In this document: positions 38,076 to 45,188 of the stretch, piece after piece | Layout of the letters: each line of letters opens with the position of its first letter | Position numbering within the stretch: the stretch's first letter is position 1 | Assembly (NCBI GenBank): GCA_021785975.1 | Contig: JAJYOE010000010.1 | Span: 1-45,188 of the forward strand | Reading direction: 5' to 3' | Source: Bacillota bacterium | GTDB taxonomy: Bacteria > Bacillota > Bacilli > Alicyclobacillales > SLC66 | DNA length: 45,188 nt | Translations under genes and position numbers: made by a program | The notes under the pieces: model-generated | What the model was told of the DNA's origin: nothing | The model's input: the letters and a program-made list of their open reading frames with translations, nothing else | The model's database searches: none

Positions 38076-39355
38076 TTATCCATCTCCAGTTTTTCACTTT
38101 GATCGGATACTGCCTTTTCCATATCATCATCAAGATTCGTCGCCATTTCCAAAAACAACTCGACGAGTTCATCCTCAGGAACGACGCCGAGTCGCTCTTC
38201 AAAAAAGCGCACAAACAGATCTGCCACTGAAAACGTGGAGTAATCTTCCGTCTCCCGGTCCACACCCACCTCTGATGTTTCTGGCATCATGGGGCGTATG
38301 TGAATGAACCCCTCATGCATATTTCGCAATCGTTGGATTTCATCCAACTGCAATCCGGTTTTCACGTGCACGGAAAGGTCAATCCAGGCATTCTCATCCT
38401 TTCCCTCCTGCACCCACTGCCAAACCTGCTCGATTCCTTCAGTCGCATTCCATTTGACTAGCGGCTTGCCACAGGTGAGCAACACTTCTTTCCACGTTGC
38501 AGGAACACCCGGTTTTGCGTCGATCACCACCACAGATTTTTTTTGACCCGCTTCAGAAAAGCTATAGGCAAGTGGTGATCCCGCATAGCGAATTGGAACC
38601 TCCGCTCCGTGTACCGCCTGCGGCCGATGCAGGTGACCGAGAGCTACATAATGGGCGTTTTTAGGGAAAACACTTTTATCTACCGCATAGGCGCCCCCAA
38701 TTTGAATCTGCACTTCTGATTCCGACTCGACGCCACCCCCGACATAAAGATGACTCATCACCACGTTGACAGTATCAGTCCGGAAATGAGTGGCCAACTG
38801 TTCAAAGAGTTCTGCTATTCTGGCTTGATAGCGGGATTGAAATTCATCGTCTTGTAAAGTTTCTGACATGACTTCGTTTAACCTAGCCTCTGACGGATAC
38901 GGAACTGCTGCGATCACCACATGCTCTTCACATCCTGGAACGGAAAGTTCCAACCACCCGGTTCCGCCATCTAGCCGTTCAATGCGTCCCTCTCCGATGT
39001 GAAGGGGATAGATTGTGTCTTTTGGAAAACCCAGGAGCGTAATGCCAAGCTGATCTGCCACTTTTTGCGCTGCTTTGATCCGCTCCGGTTGATCATGATT
39101 GCCAGCGATCACCACTACGCCTCTTGTTCCTCCTGCTGCAAGCGTCGATAGCGCTGAAAAGAACAGTTCCTCCGCTTGGGCGCTTGGATTGACGGTTTGA
39201 AACACATCGCCTGCAACGAGTACCACATCGATTTTTTCCTCATCGCAGATCTCTGCAAGTTCTTCTACAAACTGCCTTTGTTCGCTGAACCGCTCACGAC
39301 CCTCCAGCGTCTTGCCAAAGTGCCAGTCCGCCGTATGAAGTATGCGAATGGCCAT
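38072..39355 (-). CDS. sbcD: Exonuclease SbcD (Mre11-like nuclease)
   Basis: ILHTADWHFGKTLEGR, DVVLVAGDVFQ, VVIAGNHDQPERI, YVALGHLHRPQ; ATGA overlap with sbcC. Confidence 0.95.
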   Translation of the reverse strand: MAIRILHTADWHFGKTLEGRERFSEQRQFVEELAEICDEEKIDVVLVAGDVFQTVNPSAQAEELFFSALSTLAAGGTRGVVVIAGNHDQPERIKAAQKVADQLGITLLGFPKDTIYPLHIGEGRIERLDGGTGWLELSVPGCEEHVVIAAVPYPSEARLNEVMSETLQDDEFQSRYQARIAELFEQLATHFRTDTVNVVMSHLYVGGGVESESEVQIQIGGAYAVDKSVFPKNAHYVALGHLHRPQAVHGAEVPIRYAGSPLAYSFSEAGQKKSVVVIDAKPGVPATWKEVLLTCGKPLVKWNATEGIEQVWQWVQEGKDENAWIDLSVHVKTGLQLDEIQRLRNMHEGFIHIRPMMPETSEVGVDRETEDYSTFSVADLFVRFFEERLGVVPEDELVELFLEMATNLDDDMEKAVSDQSEKLEMDK

Positions 39356-39376
39356 CCCCTTCTTTCGATCAATAGA

Positions 39377-40900
39377 TCACGACTTCGCAATTCCTGAACT
39401 TTTTTCTTCCCAAAGTGATCTCGCCAAGCGCCTGATGACTTTTCCTGTTGCGCCCATCGGCAGCCCCGGGACCACCTCAATAAGATGGGGGCGTTTATAA
39501 TCTGCCAGGTGCTCACGACAAAGTGCTTCCAGTTCTTCAACAGCCACTTCTTTCTCTTCCCGTTCGGTGACCATCGCGACAATGCGCTCGCCTCTACGAG
39601 GGTCCGGGATACCAAAAGCCACCGCAAGCGCTACTCCCTGATGACGCAAAAGCACGTCCTCGACCTCCATGGGATAGACGTTCTCCCCTGAAACGATGAT
39701 CAGATCCTGTTTGCGATCGACCAGATACAAAAGCCCATCGTTGCTGATATAACCCATATCACCCACCGTTAAAAACCGGTCAGGGGTGAAGTTTTTCATC
39801 GTTGCCTCCGAATTTCTCCAGTATTCGGTCATCAGGGTTTGACCGCGCACATAAATTTCTCCCACTGTTCCATCTGGTACTTCTTTATGATGGTCGTCCA
39901 AAATTTTCATATCAAGTCCAATCGCAGGGTACCCCACAGACCCAACCGGACCATCTGCGGTGTGGCGCAAAATAGTAGCGGCTCCAAGCTCGGTAGACCC
40001 GTAAATATCATACAGCCGTGCCTTCGGAAACCCCTTCATCAGGCGATCGCGAAGGGTACTGTCAAGCGGAGCTGAAGAAGTCATCACGACTTCCAAACCG
40101 TCTGCCTGCACTTTTCCCGATTCCACAGCATCGGCGATAAACGTAAGAATACTCGGCACAAACATACCGTAATTCACCTTGTGCAAATTGATCTGTTCGA
40201 TCACTAACCGGGGATGAAACGCGCGATGCGGATAGATCACACAAGTGGCACCAATGGCTACGGATAACGTGACAAACCACATCGAATTGACGTGGAACAT
40301 CGGCAGGATTGCAAAACCGACTTGATCGGAGGTGACGCCAAGTTCGCTGACCAGCATCAGCGCTATCATTAGATTGCTAAGGTGATTGCGCACTGCTCCT
40401 TTTGGCTTGCCTGTGGTACCGGAGGTATAGACAATGACCCAAGGGTCTGTCTCCTGCACCTGGTAAAAATCAGGCTCAATCACTTTTGCCTTAGCCACTT
40501 TCTCTGCCCAAGATCCTTCCTCTCCGGTATACAACACCTTTAATTGTGGAGGAACCTGCTGAAGCGCAGGCTGCAATTCCGGGTCCGCGACAATCAGTGA
40601 AACGGCCGCATCACGAATGGCGTATTCGATTTCCGAAGGTGTCCAGCGCAAATTGAGTGGAACCCCGATCACTCCCGCTTTTGCCACGCCAAAATACAAT
40701 TCCGCCATTTCAAGCCCGTTTGGAAGGAGAAGCGCTACCCGATCGCCTGGTTTGATGCCAAGATCATGTATCGTCCAGGCAATTTGATTCGCTCGTTCAT
40801 TCAGTTCCATGTACGTAAATGACTGTTCGCCAAAAATCAAGGCTTTCTTATGCGCATTTCGTTTTGCGGCACCAAGCAGTGCCGAACCTACTGTCAACAT
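39377..40900 (-). CDS. Acyl-CoA synthetase (AMP-forming, long-chain type)
   Basis: [79 protein letters not shown]; likely start ATG at 40900. Confidence 0.92.
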   Translation of the reverse strand: MLTVGSALLGAAKRNAHKKALIFGEQSFTYMELNERANQIAWTIHDLGIKPGDRVALLLPNGLEMAELYFGVAKAGVIGVPLNLRWTPSEIEYAIRDAAVSLIVADPELQPALQQVPPQLKVLYTGEEGSWAEKVAKAKVIEPDFYQVQETDPWVIVYTSGTTGKPKGAVRNHLSNLMIALMLVSELGVTSDQVGFAILPMFHVNSMWFVTLSVAIGATCVIYPHRAFHPRLVIEQINLHKVNYGMFVPSILTFIADAVESGKVQADGLEVVMTSSAPLDSTLRDRLMKGFPKARLYDIYGSTELGAATILRHTADGPVGSVGYPAIGLDMKILDDHHKEVPDGTVGEIYVRGQTLMTEYWRNSEATMKNFTPDRFLTVGDMGYISNDGLLYLVDRKQDLIIVSGENVYPMEVEDVLLRHQGVALAVAFGIPDPRRGERIVAMVTEREEKEVAVEELEALCREHLADYKRPHLIEVVPGLPMGATGKVIRRLARSLWEEKSSGIAKS

Positions 40901-40922
40901 GATTTTCGCCTCACCATCAGAA

Positions 40923-41894
40923 TTAACAAACTCGATATTTTGGTTCTTTGCCTGTAAGCGCAAGAATAAGGTTGTCAACCGCCAGATTCGCCATCGCCAT
41001 CCGGGTGTCGACCGTGGCACTGCCGATATGGGGAAGTGCCAATACATTCGGCAGGTGAACTAACGGATGACTTGCCCGCACGGGCTCACGGTCAAAAACG
41101 TCGAGACCCGCCGCCCATATCTGATTATTTTTTAACGCAGTATAAAGCGCCACCTCGTCGACCACAGGCCCCCGCGCGGTATTGATCAACACTGCGGTTG
41201 GTTTCATCTGCGAAAGTTCACGTTCGCTAATCAGGTGATAGGTATCTGCTGTAAGCGGTGTCAACACGCATACAAAATCAGATTCCCGCAAAAGCGATTC
41301 GAGATCCCTATATTCCACTCCGAGACTCTGTTCTTCAGCCATCCTTCGATGTCGATTGTAATAGAGCACCTTCATTCCAAAACCAAATGCCCGTCTCGCA
41401 ACTGCTTGTCCAATTCGCCCGAGACCGATAATGCCCAGGGTTTTGTGGTGCACATCGAGCCCTGCAAGCAAAAATGGGCTCCAACTCTTCCACTCATCAT
41501 TTTTCAGGAAAATTGCCGATTCCTCCAACCGGCGCGAAGTGGCAAGCAGGAGCGCAACCGTCAGATCAGCAGTCGTTTCTGTGAGCACATCCGGTGTATT
41601 GCAGACTATTACGTTTCGTTTCTTTGCCTCTTCTACCTGAATGTTATCGTAGCCGACTGCCATATTGGACACCGCGCGAAGGCGAGGGGCCGCATCCAAT
41701 AATTCGCTATCAATACGATCAGTCACCATGCTTAACAGTCCATCAGCAGTTTTGATTTCTTGCAAAAGCAACTCTCTTGGCACAGGAACATCCTCATGAT
41801 CCCACCATTTGCAGTCAAACACTTCCTGTAACCTTGAAGTGACCTCCTTCGGCAGACGCCTGGTGATATAAATTTTCCCACGCGTACTTTCCAA
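40923..41894 (-). CDS. 2-hydroxyacid dehydrogenase (glyoxylate/hydroxypyruvate reductase-like)
   Basis: TLGIIGLGRIGQAVARRAFGFGMKVLYYNRH, LINTARGPVVDE, LALPHIGSATVDTR; likely TTG start at 41894 after GAGAGGGG. Confidence 0.92.
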   Translation of the reverse strand: MESTRGKIYITRRLPKEVTSRLQEVFDCKWWDHEDVPVPRELLLQEIKTADGLLSMVTDRIDSELLDAAPRLRAVSNMAVGYDNIQVEEAKKRNVIVCNTPDVLTETTADLTVALLLATSRRLEESAIFLKNDEWKSWSPFLLAGLDVHHKTLGIIGLGRIGQAVARRAFGFGMKVLYYNRHRRMAEEQSLGVEYRDLESLLRESDFVCVLTPLTADTYHLISERELSQMKPTAVLINTARGPVVDEVALYTALKNNQIWAAGLDVFDREPVRASHPLVHLPNVLALPHIGSATVDTRMAMANLAVDNLILALTGKEPKYRVC

Positions 41895-41964
41895 CGAAAT
41901 ACCCCTCTCAAGAAAAACAAAGAAAATCAATGAAAATCATCAATCCAAGGGTTAATAAAGCCAA

Positions 41965-41986
41965 AATGTTCATTATATTGAACATT
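41965..41986. promoter_or_regulatory. Perfect 8-bp inverted repeat upstream of sipW promoter
   Basis: AATGTTCA-TTATAT-TGAACATT. Confidence 0.5.
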
Positions 41987-42003
41987 ATACGCTGATATTC
42001 CTC

Positions 42004-42031
42004 TTGAATTGTTCTATAAAACGAATATAAT
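42004..42031 (+). promoter_or_regulatory. Putative sigma-A promoter of sipW-tasA operon
   Basis: TTGAAT-N16-TATAAT. Confidence 0.6.
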
Positions 42032-42114
42032 GAAGTTTGTAGCGTTCGTTAATAAGAACAAGGGTCGTGTCACAACGAGCCAGGTCAAACTTATTCGGTA
42101 AAGGAGACGGATCG

Positions 42115-42693
42115 ATGCGCACCACCCTGAAAATATCTGGCCAACTCATATTTTACCTTCTTCTCGCGCTTTTCGTCATCTTGATTTTCTTTGGTGTCGC
42201 GTCTCGATTTACTGGCGGCAATCCTGAGCTTTTCGGCCAAAGGATGCTCGTCGTGTTGTCAGGTTCAATGGAACCGAAAATTCACACCGGTTCCGTGATT
42301 TTTGACAATCCCAACGTTCAGATTTCCAGTCTGAAGGTGGGAGATATCATCACGTTCAAACCGCCTACTGACCCGAACATCCTGATCACCCACCGCATCT
42401 ACCGGATCGTCAAACAAAACGGGCAGGAAGGCTTCATGACAAAAGGCGATGCCAATGCGGTCCAGGACGGTTGGATTGTCCCAGTCAACAATGTGATCGC
42501 TACCTACGATCATGTGACTATCCCTTACCTCGGGTATTACCTTGAGTTCATTAGAACCAAGATGGGCCTCGCAATGGTTCTCATTGTACCTGGAGCATTT
42601 CTTATCATTTCCCAGATCATCAGTCTGAGAAAAACGCTTCGAAAAGATTCTTCTGACAAGAAAAAAACTGTCGAGATCAAGCCCGAAGCCTGA
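42115..42693 (+). CDS. sipW: SipW-type signal peptidase I
   Basis: LVVLSGSMEPKIHTGSVIF, GDIITFKPP, LITHRIYRIV, TKGDAN; SD AAAGGAG. Confidence 0.92.
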   Translation: MRTTLKISGQLIFYLLLALFVILIFFGVASRFTGGNPELFGQRMLVVLSGSMEPKIHTGSVIFDNPNVQISSLKVGDIITFKPPTDPNILITHRIYRIVKQNGQEGFMTKGDANAVQDGWIVPVNNVIATYDHVTIPYLGYYLEFIRTKMGLAMVLIVPGAFLIISQIISLRKTLRKDSSDKKKTVEIKPEA

Positions 42694-42742
42694 ACCACTT
42701 CCTGACTGATGACGAATCGCAACACCTTACAACGGTTGAAAA

Positions 42743-42814
42743 CTTCCTGCGGGTACATAGCATGAACATTCATGGCATTTCCCGCAGGAAGCTTCAAACA
42801 ACGCCCCGGCAGGG
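42743..42814 (+). other. Structured sipW-tasA intergenic RNA (nested hairpins)
   Basis: CTTCCTGCGGG (42743-42753) pairs with CCCGCAGGAAG (42781-42791); loop carries CATGAA-CA-TTCATG (42761-42774); then CCCC-GGCA-GGGG; no poly-T. Confidence 0.65.
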
Positions 42815-42843
42815 GTTCTATCTAAAGGGAGGTATTTTTTATA

Positions 42844-43572
42844 ATGGGACTCACAAGTAAAGTAGCACTGACCATGGCGGCATCTGCCGTAGGCGCACTC
42901 ATGATTGCTGGCGGATCCTTCGCCATGTTCACCGCATCAGCAGGCCCGAATCAACAAACTTTTGCCGCAGGCACAGTCAAAATTGCCGAAACCAATGGTC
43001 TCTGCTGGACAGGACAGACAGCTTTTAGCAACCTTGAACCTGGCGATTCAGGTCAGGGCACAGTCACCTTCCAAAACACCGGGTCCCTAGATGAATGGGT
43101 GAGCTTAGAAAGCTTATTAAAAGGTGGGGCTCCCGATATTTTTGGAACATTTGCAAATGACAACAATCCACTTGGCATCACTTACACCGTTCAACTGCTT
43201 GATGCAAAAGGGCAACCAATCTCCGGCACTCAATTTGCTGGAAATTATCAGACCAATAAAATGCCTGTGAACTACTTTGCCACCGGTTCATCTTCCACAG
43301 GATCCTTAGCGGAAGGCCCTGTTCAAACCAATACCTTCTATTTACCAGCAGGCGATTCAGCAAAAGTGACATATAACTGGAACTTCCCACTAGCAGCAGG
43401 TAATGATTACCAGACGGCTTCCGGTACAATGACCATCAATGCTGATGCCATCCAGGCTTCGAACAATATCAACAGTGATGGCAGTGGTCCCAACACCGCC
43501 CCAACCGTATCTTTAACTTCCAGCAACGCTGGTTCCTCCGGTTCCTCCAGTAGCTCTAGTTCACACAGCTAA
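42844..43572 (+). CDS. TasA/camelysin-family secreted matrix protein 1
   Basis: SipW-type signal peptide ALMIAGGSFAMFTASAGPNQQTFAAGTVKI, NLEPGDSGQGTVTFQNTGSLDEWV; Ser-rich tail; SD AAAGGGAGG. Confidence 0.85.
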   Translation: MGLTSKVALTMAASAVGALMIAGGSFAMFTASAGPNQQTFAAGTVKIAETNGLCWTGQTAFSNLEPGDSGQGTVTFQNTGSLDEWVSLESLLKGGAPDIFGTFANDNNPLGITYTVQLLDAKGQPISGTQFAGNYQTNKMPVNYFATGSSSTGSLAEGPVQTNTFYLPAGDSAKVTYNWNFPLAAGNDYQTASGTMTINADAIQASNNINSDGSGPNTAPTVSLTSSNAGSSGSSSSSSSHS

Positions 43573-43625
43573 GGAATGAACGAAACCAGCATGATTTTCT
43601 GCCACATCGTTTGTTAGAGAAAGAG

Positions 43626-43652
43626 GGGGCGGCTCATGCTGCCCCTTTTTCT
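43626..43652 (+). terminator. Hairpin with T-tract between the two tasA-like genes
   Basis: GGGGCGGC-TCAT-GCTGCCCC-TTTTTCTT. Confidence 0.75.
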
Positions 43653-43688
43653 TAAACAGGCAGAGTAGGCAAGGGGGGATAAAGAGAC

Positions 43689-44381
43689 ATGAATCTGGTT
43701 TCAAATATAGCAAAACTTGCACTGATCAGTTCGATTGGCGCCCTCTTCGTAGGTGGCACCACCTACGCCTTATTTACGTCTATTACACCGCCGGCGACTC
43801 ATGCATTTGCTGCTGGAACTGTGAAAATAGATAAACCATTCGGGTTCTATTGGTGCGGAGAAACTCACTTTAAGAACCTGGAACCGGGGGATCATGGTTC
43901 CGGAAGTGTTTATTTCAAAAACACCGGCAGTCTCGATGAGTGGGTCCGTCTCAACACTGCAATACAAGGCGGCACTAAGGACATATTCTCGCATTTCCCC
44001 AATGACAATCATCCGCTTAGAATTAGTTACATGGTTCTGTTGTTTAATCAACACGGTATTCCAATTTATCGCAAAAAGGCCCACGGAGACTTCCAAACCG
44101 ACTTCAAGCCTGTCATGTATTTTGTAAACGGTTGCGGTTGTTCCAGATTAACGGAAAGCCGGAGCCCACAATCGAACGTCTTCTTTTTACCTTCAAATGA
44201 CGTTGCTGTGGTCATCGTTAATTGGAACTTTCCGTTAGCTGCAGCCAACGACTATCAGGGGGCAAGCGGTACGCTGTCGCTCATCGCGAACGCGATTCAG
44301 GCATCCAACAACATCGTTTTTAAGGGTGGGACAGGTATCTCCCCACAAGTATTTCCTTCAAAAAGCCTCAGTACAGGCTGA
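43689..44381 (+). CDS. TasA/camelysin-family secreted matrix protein 2
   Basis: Signal and core parallel to first copy: FAAGTVKIDKPFGFYWCGETHFKNLEPGDHGSGSVYFKNTGSLDEWVRLN; SD AGGGGGGA. Confidence 0.85.
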   Translation: MNLVSNIAKLALISSIGALFVGGTTYALFTSITPPATHAFAAGTVKIDKPFGFYWCGETHFKNLEPGDHGSGSVYFKNTGSLDEWVRLNTAIQGGTKDIFSHFPNDNHPLRISYMVLLFNQHGIPIYRKKAHGDFQTDFKPVMYFVNGCGCSRLTESRSPQSNVFFLPSNDVAVVIVNWNFPLAAANDYQGASGTLSLIANAIQASNNIVFKGGTGISPQVFPSKSLSTG

Positions 44382-44400
44382 TTCATTGGAGCATTACGCT

Positions 44401-44445
44401 AAAAAAGGTTGCCTAGGCAGATTTGCTGACCAGGCAACCTTTTTT
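44401..44445. terminator. Bidirectional terminator between convergent genes
   Basis: AAAAAAGGTTGCCT...AGGCAACCTTTTTT. Confidence 0.9.
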
Positions 44446-44487
44446 AGTATGCAGATGGGGGCTTAAAAAGAGGCGTTTGGATGCTTA

Positions 44488-45188
44488 TCACTTGCCAGAT
44501 CCTTGCACCATATGAAGAGTGATTGGTCCCAGTGTTGCTGTCGCAAAATTCCCAGTTGACCCATAGACTTGCCCGTATACACTGCTTGTTACTGAACTAC
44601 TTTTCTGCGAGCTTCCTCCATATACTGTGTGAATCACGGTTTGGCCATAAACTGACGAAATCACTGACACGTCAAACGCCTGCTGTTCTGCCAGATATTC
44701 CTTATTCGCAGCGACAAGGATCCCGCTTCCCTCTTGATCCTCCTGCTTCGCTTGAATAAGCAACAATTCTGCTTCGTTCAGCGCTTTTTGGCCGATTGCT
44801 ACCACTCTCGCATAAGACGCAACATCCACTTGTGAAATAGAAGGATTGTTTAATGCCTGTGTGTAGCGCTGCTCGTCGATTTGTGCCGCCTGGTCAATCA
44901 CGTGAAAAGTCTGGATAGCAGTCGCTTCTAGCCCATCAAGCTGCTTGACATCCTGACTCATGGTCTTCAGGTCTGAACTAGTGAGGTGTGTGTTTTTTAT
45001 TGCACTGATATCTAAAAGCCATGTGTTTTCTTGTGCCACTGTATTTTTTAATTGCCCATTTAGTTCTGTGTACCAGCCAGGAAAATGATCAGCCGCGCCA
45101 AACTGGATTCCTGGTCCACTGGCTGCCGCTGTTAGCATCGCTTCCGTGCCAGTGGTAAATCCAGCCATCAGCAACGAACTGATCGATA
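44488..45188 (-). CDS. Secreted helical protein with SSVYGQ repeats, partial at window edge
   Basis: Frame open to 45186 (SISSLLMAGFTTGTEAMLTAAASG...), C-terminus SSVYGQTVIHTVYGGSSQKSSSVTSSVYGQVYGSTG. Confidence 0.7.
   Translation of the reverse strand, partial: SISSLLMAGFTTGTEAMLTAAASGPGIQFGAADHFPGWYTELNGQLKNTVAQENTWLLDISAIKNTHLTSSDLKTMSQDVKQLDGLEATAIQTFHVIDQAAQIDEQRYTQALNNPSISQVDVASYARVVAIGQKALNEAELLLIQAKQEDQEGSGILVAANKEYLAEQQAFDVSVISSVYGQTVIHTVYGGSSQKSSSVTSSVYGQVYGSTGNFATATLGPITLHMVQGSGK

Noticed and set aside
34491-39355. sbcDC as part of a defence island
   Set aside because: Ordinary housekeeping sbcD-sbcC pair with no adjacent defence genes.
1-45188. CRISPR arrays, tRNA/rRNA genes, transposases, prophage
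   Set aside because: No direct-repeat/spacer pattern, cloverleaf-like sequence or recombinase motifs seen by eye; a tool-based scan would be needed for certainty.

Overview
The window is a 45.2 kb chromosomal segment that looks like a spore-forming, probably acidophilic Firmicute of the Alicyclobacillaceae type; that taxonomic guess is inference from protein flavour. I saw no tRNA, rRNA, CRISPR array, phage module or transposase. Recognisable modules: trxB; three c-di-GMP signalling proteins (HD-GYP, PAS-GGDEF, PAS-GGDEF-EAL); mtnA followed by a decayed SDR gene; a fixABCX (EtfABCX) operon; pxpA; a histidine-rich heme-copper/NnrS-like membrane protein; DUF488; a cysteine-free Crp/Fnr regulator; acs plus a GPR1/FUN34/YaaH acetate transporter; a chemoreceptor with unusual topology; a TyrR-like sigma-54 activator next to tryptophanase; a secreted GH13 enzyme; sbcDC; an acyl-CoA ligase; a hydroxyacid dehydrogenase; and a sipW-tasA-tasA matrix locus. 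The observations most worth follow-up are: (i) a 17/18 Rex-operator-like palindrome upstream of fixABCX; (ii) cre (CcpA)-like boxes upstream of acs, the acetate transporter and GH13; (iii) a well-spaced sigma-54 promoter and upstream palindrome for tnaA beside a TyrR-like activator; (iv) a divergent pair of unknown small proteins sharing a 'PxxxSPVxI' C-terminal motif, placed between c-di-GMP genes; (v) a membrane protein ending in a histidine-kinase-like DHp helix pair with the phospho-acceptor His replaced and no ATPase domain; (vi) a nested hairpin in the sipW-tasA intergenic region and palindromes at the operon promoter. All calls come from reading the sequence; no database search was run.
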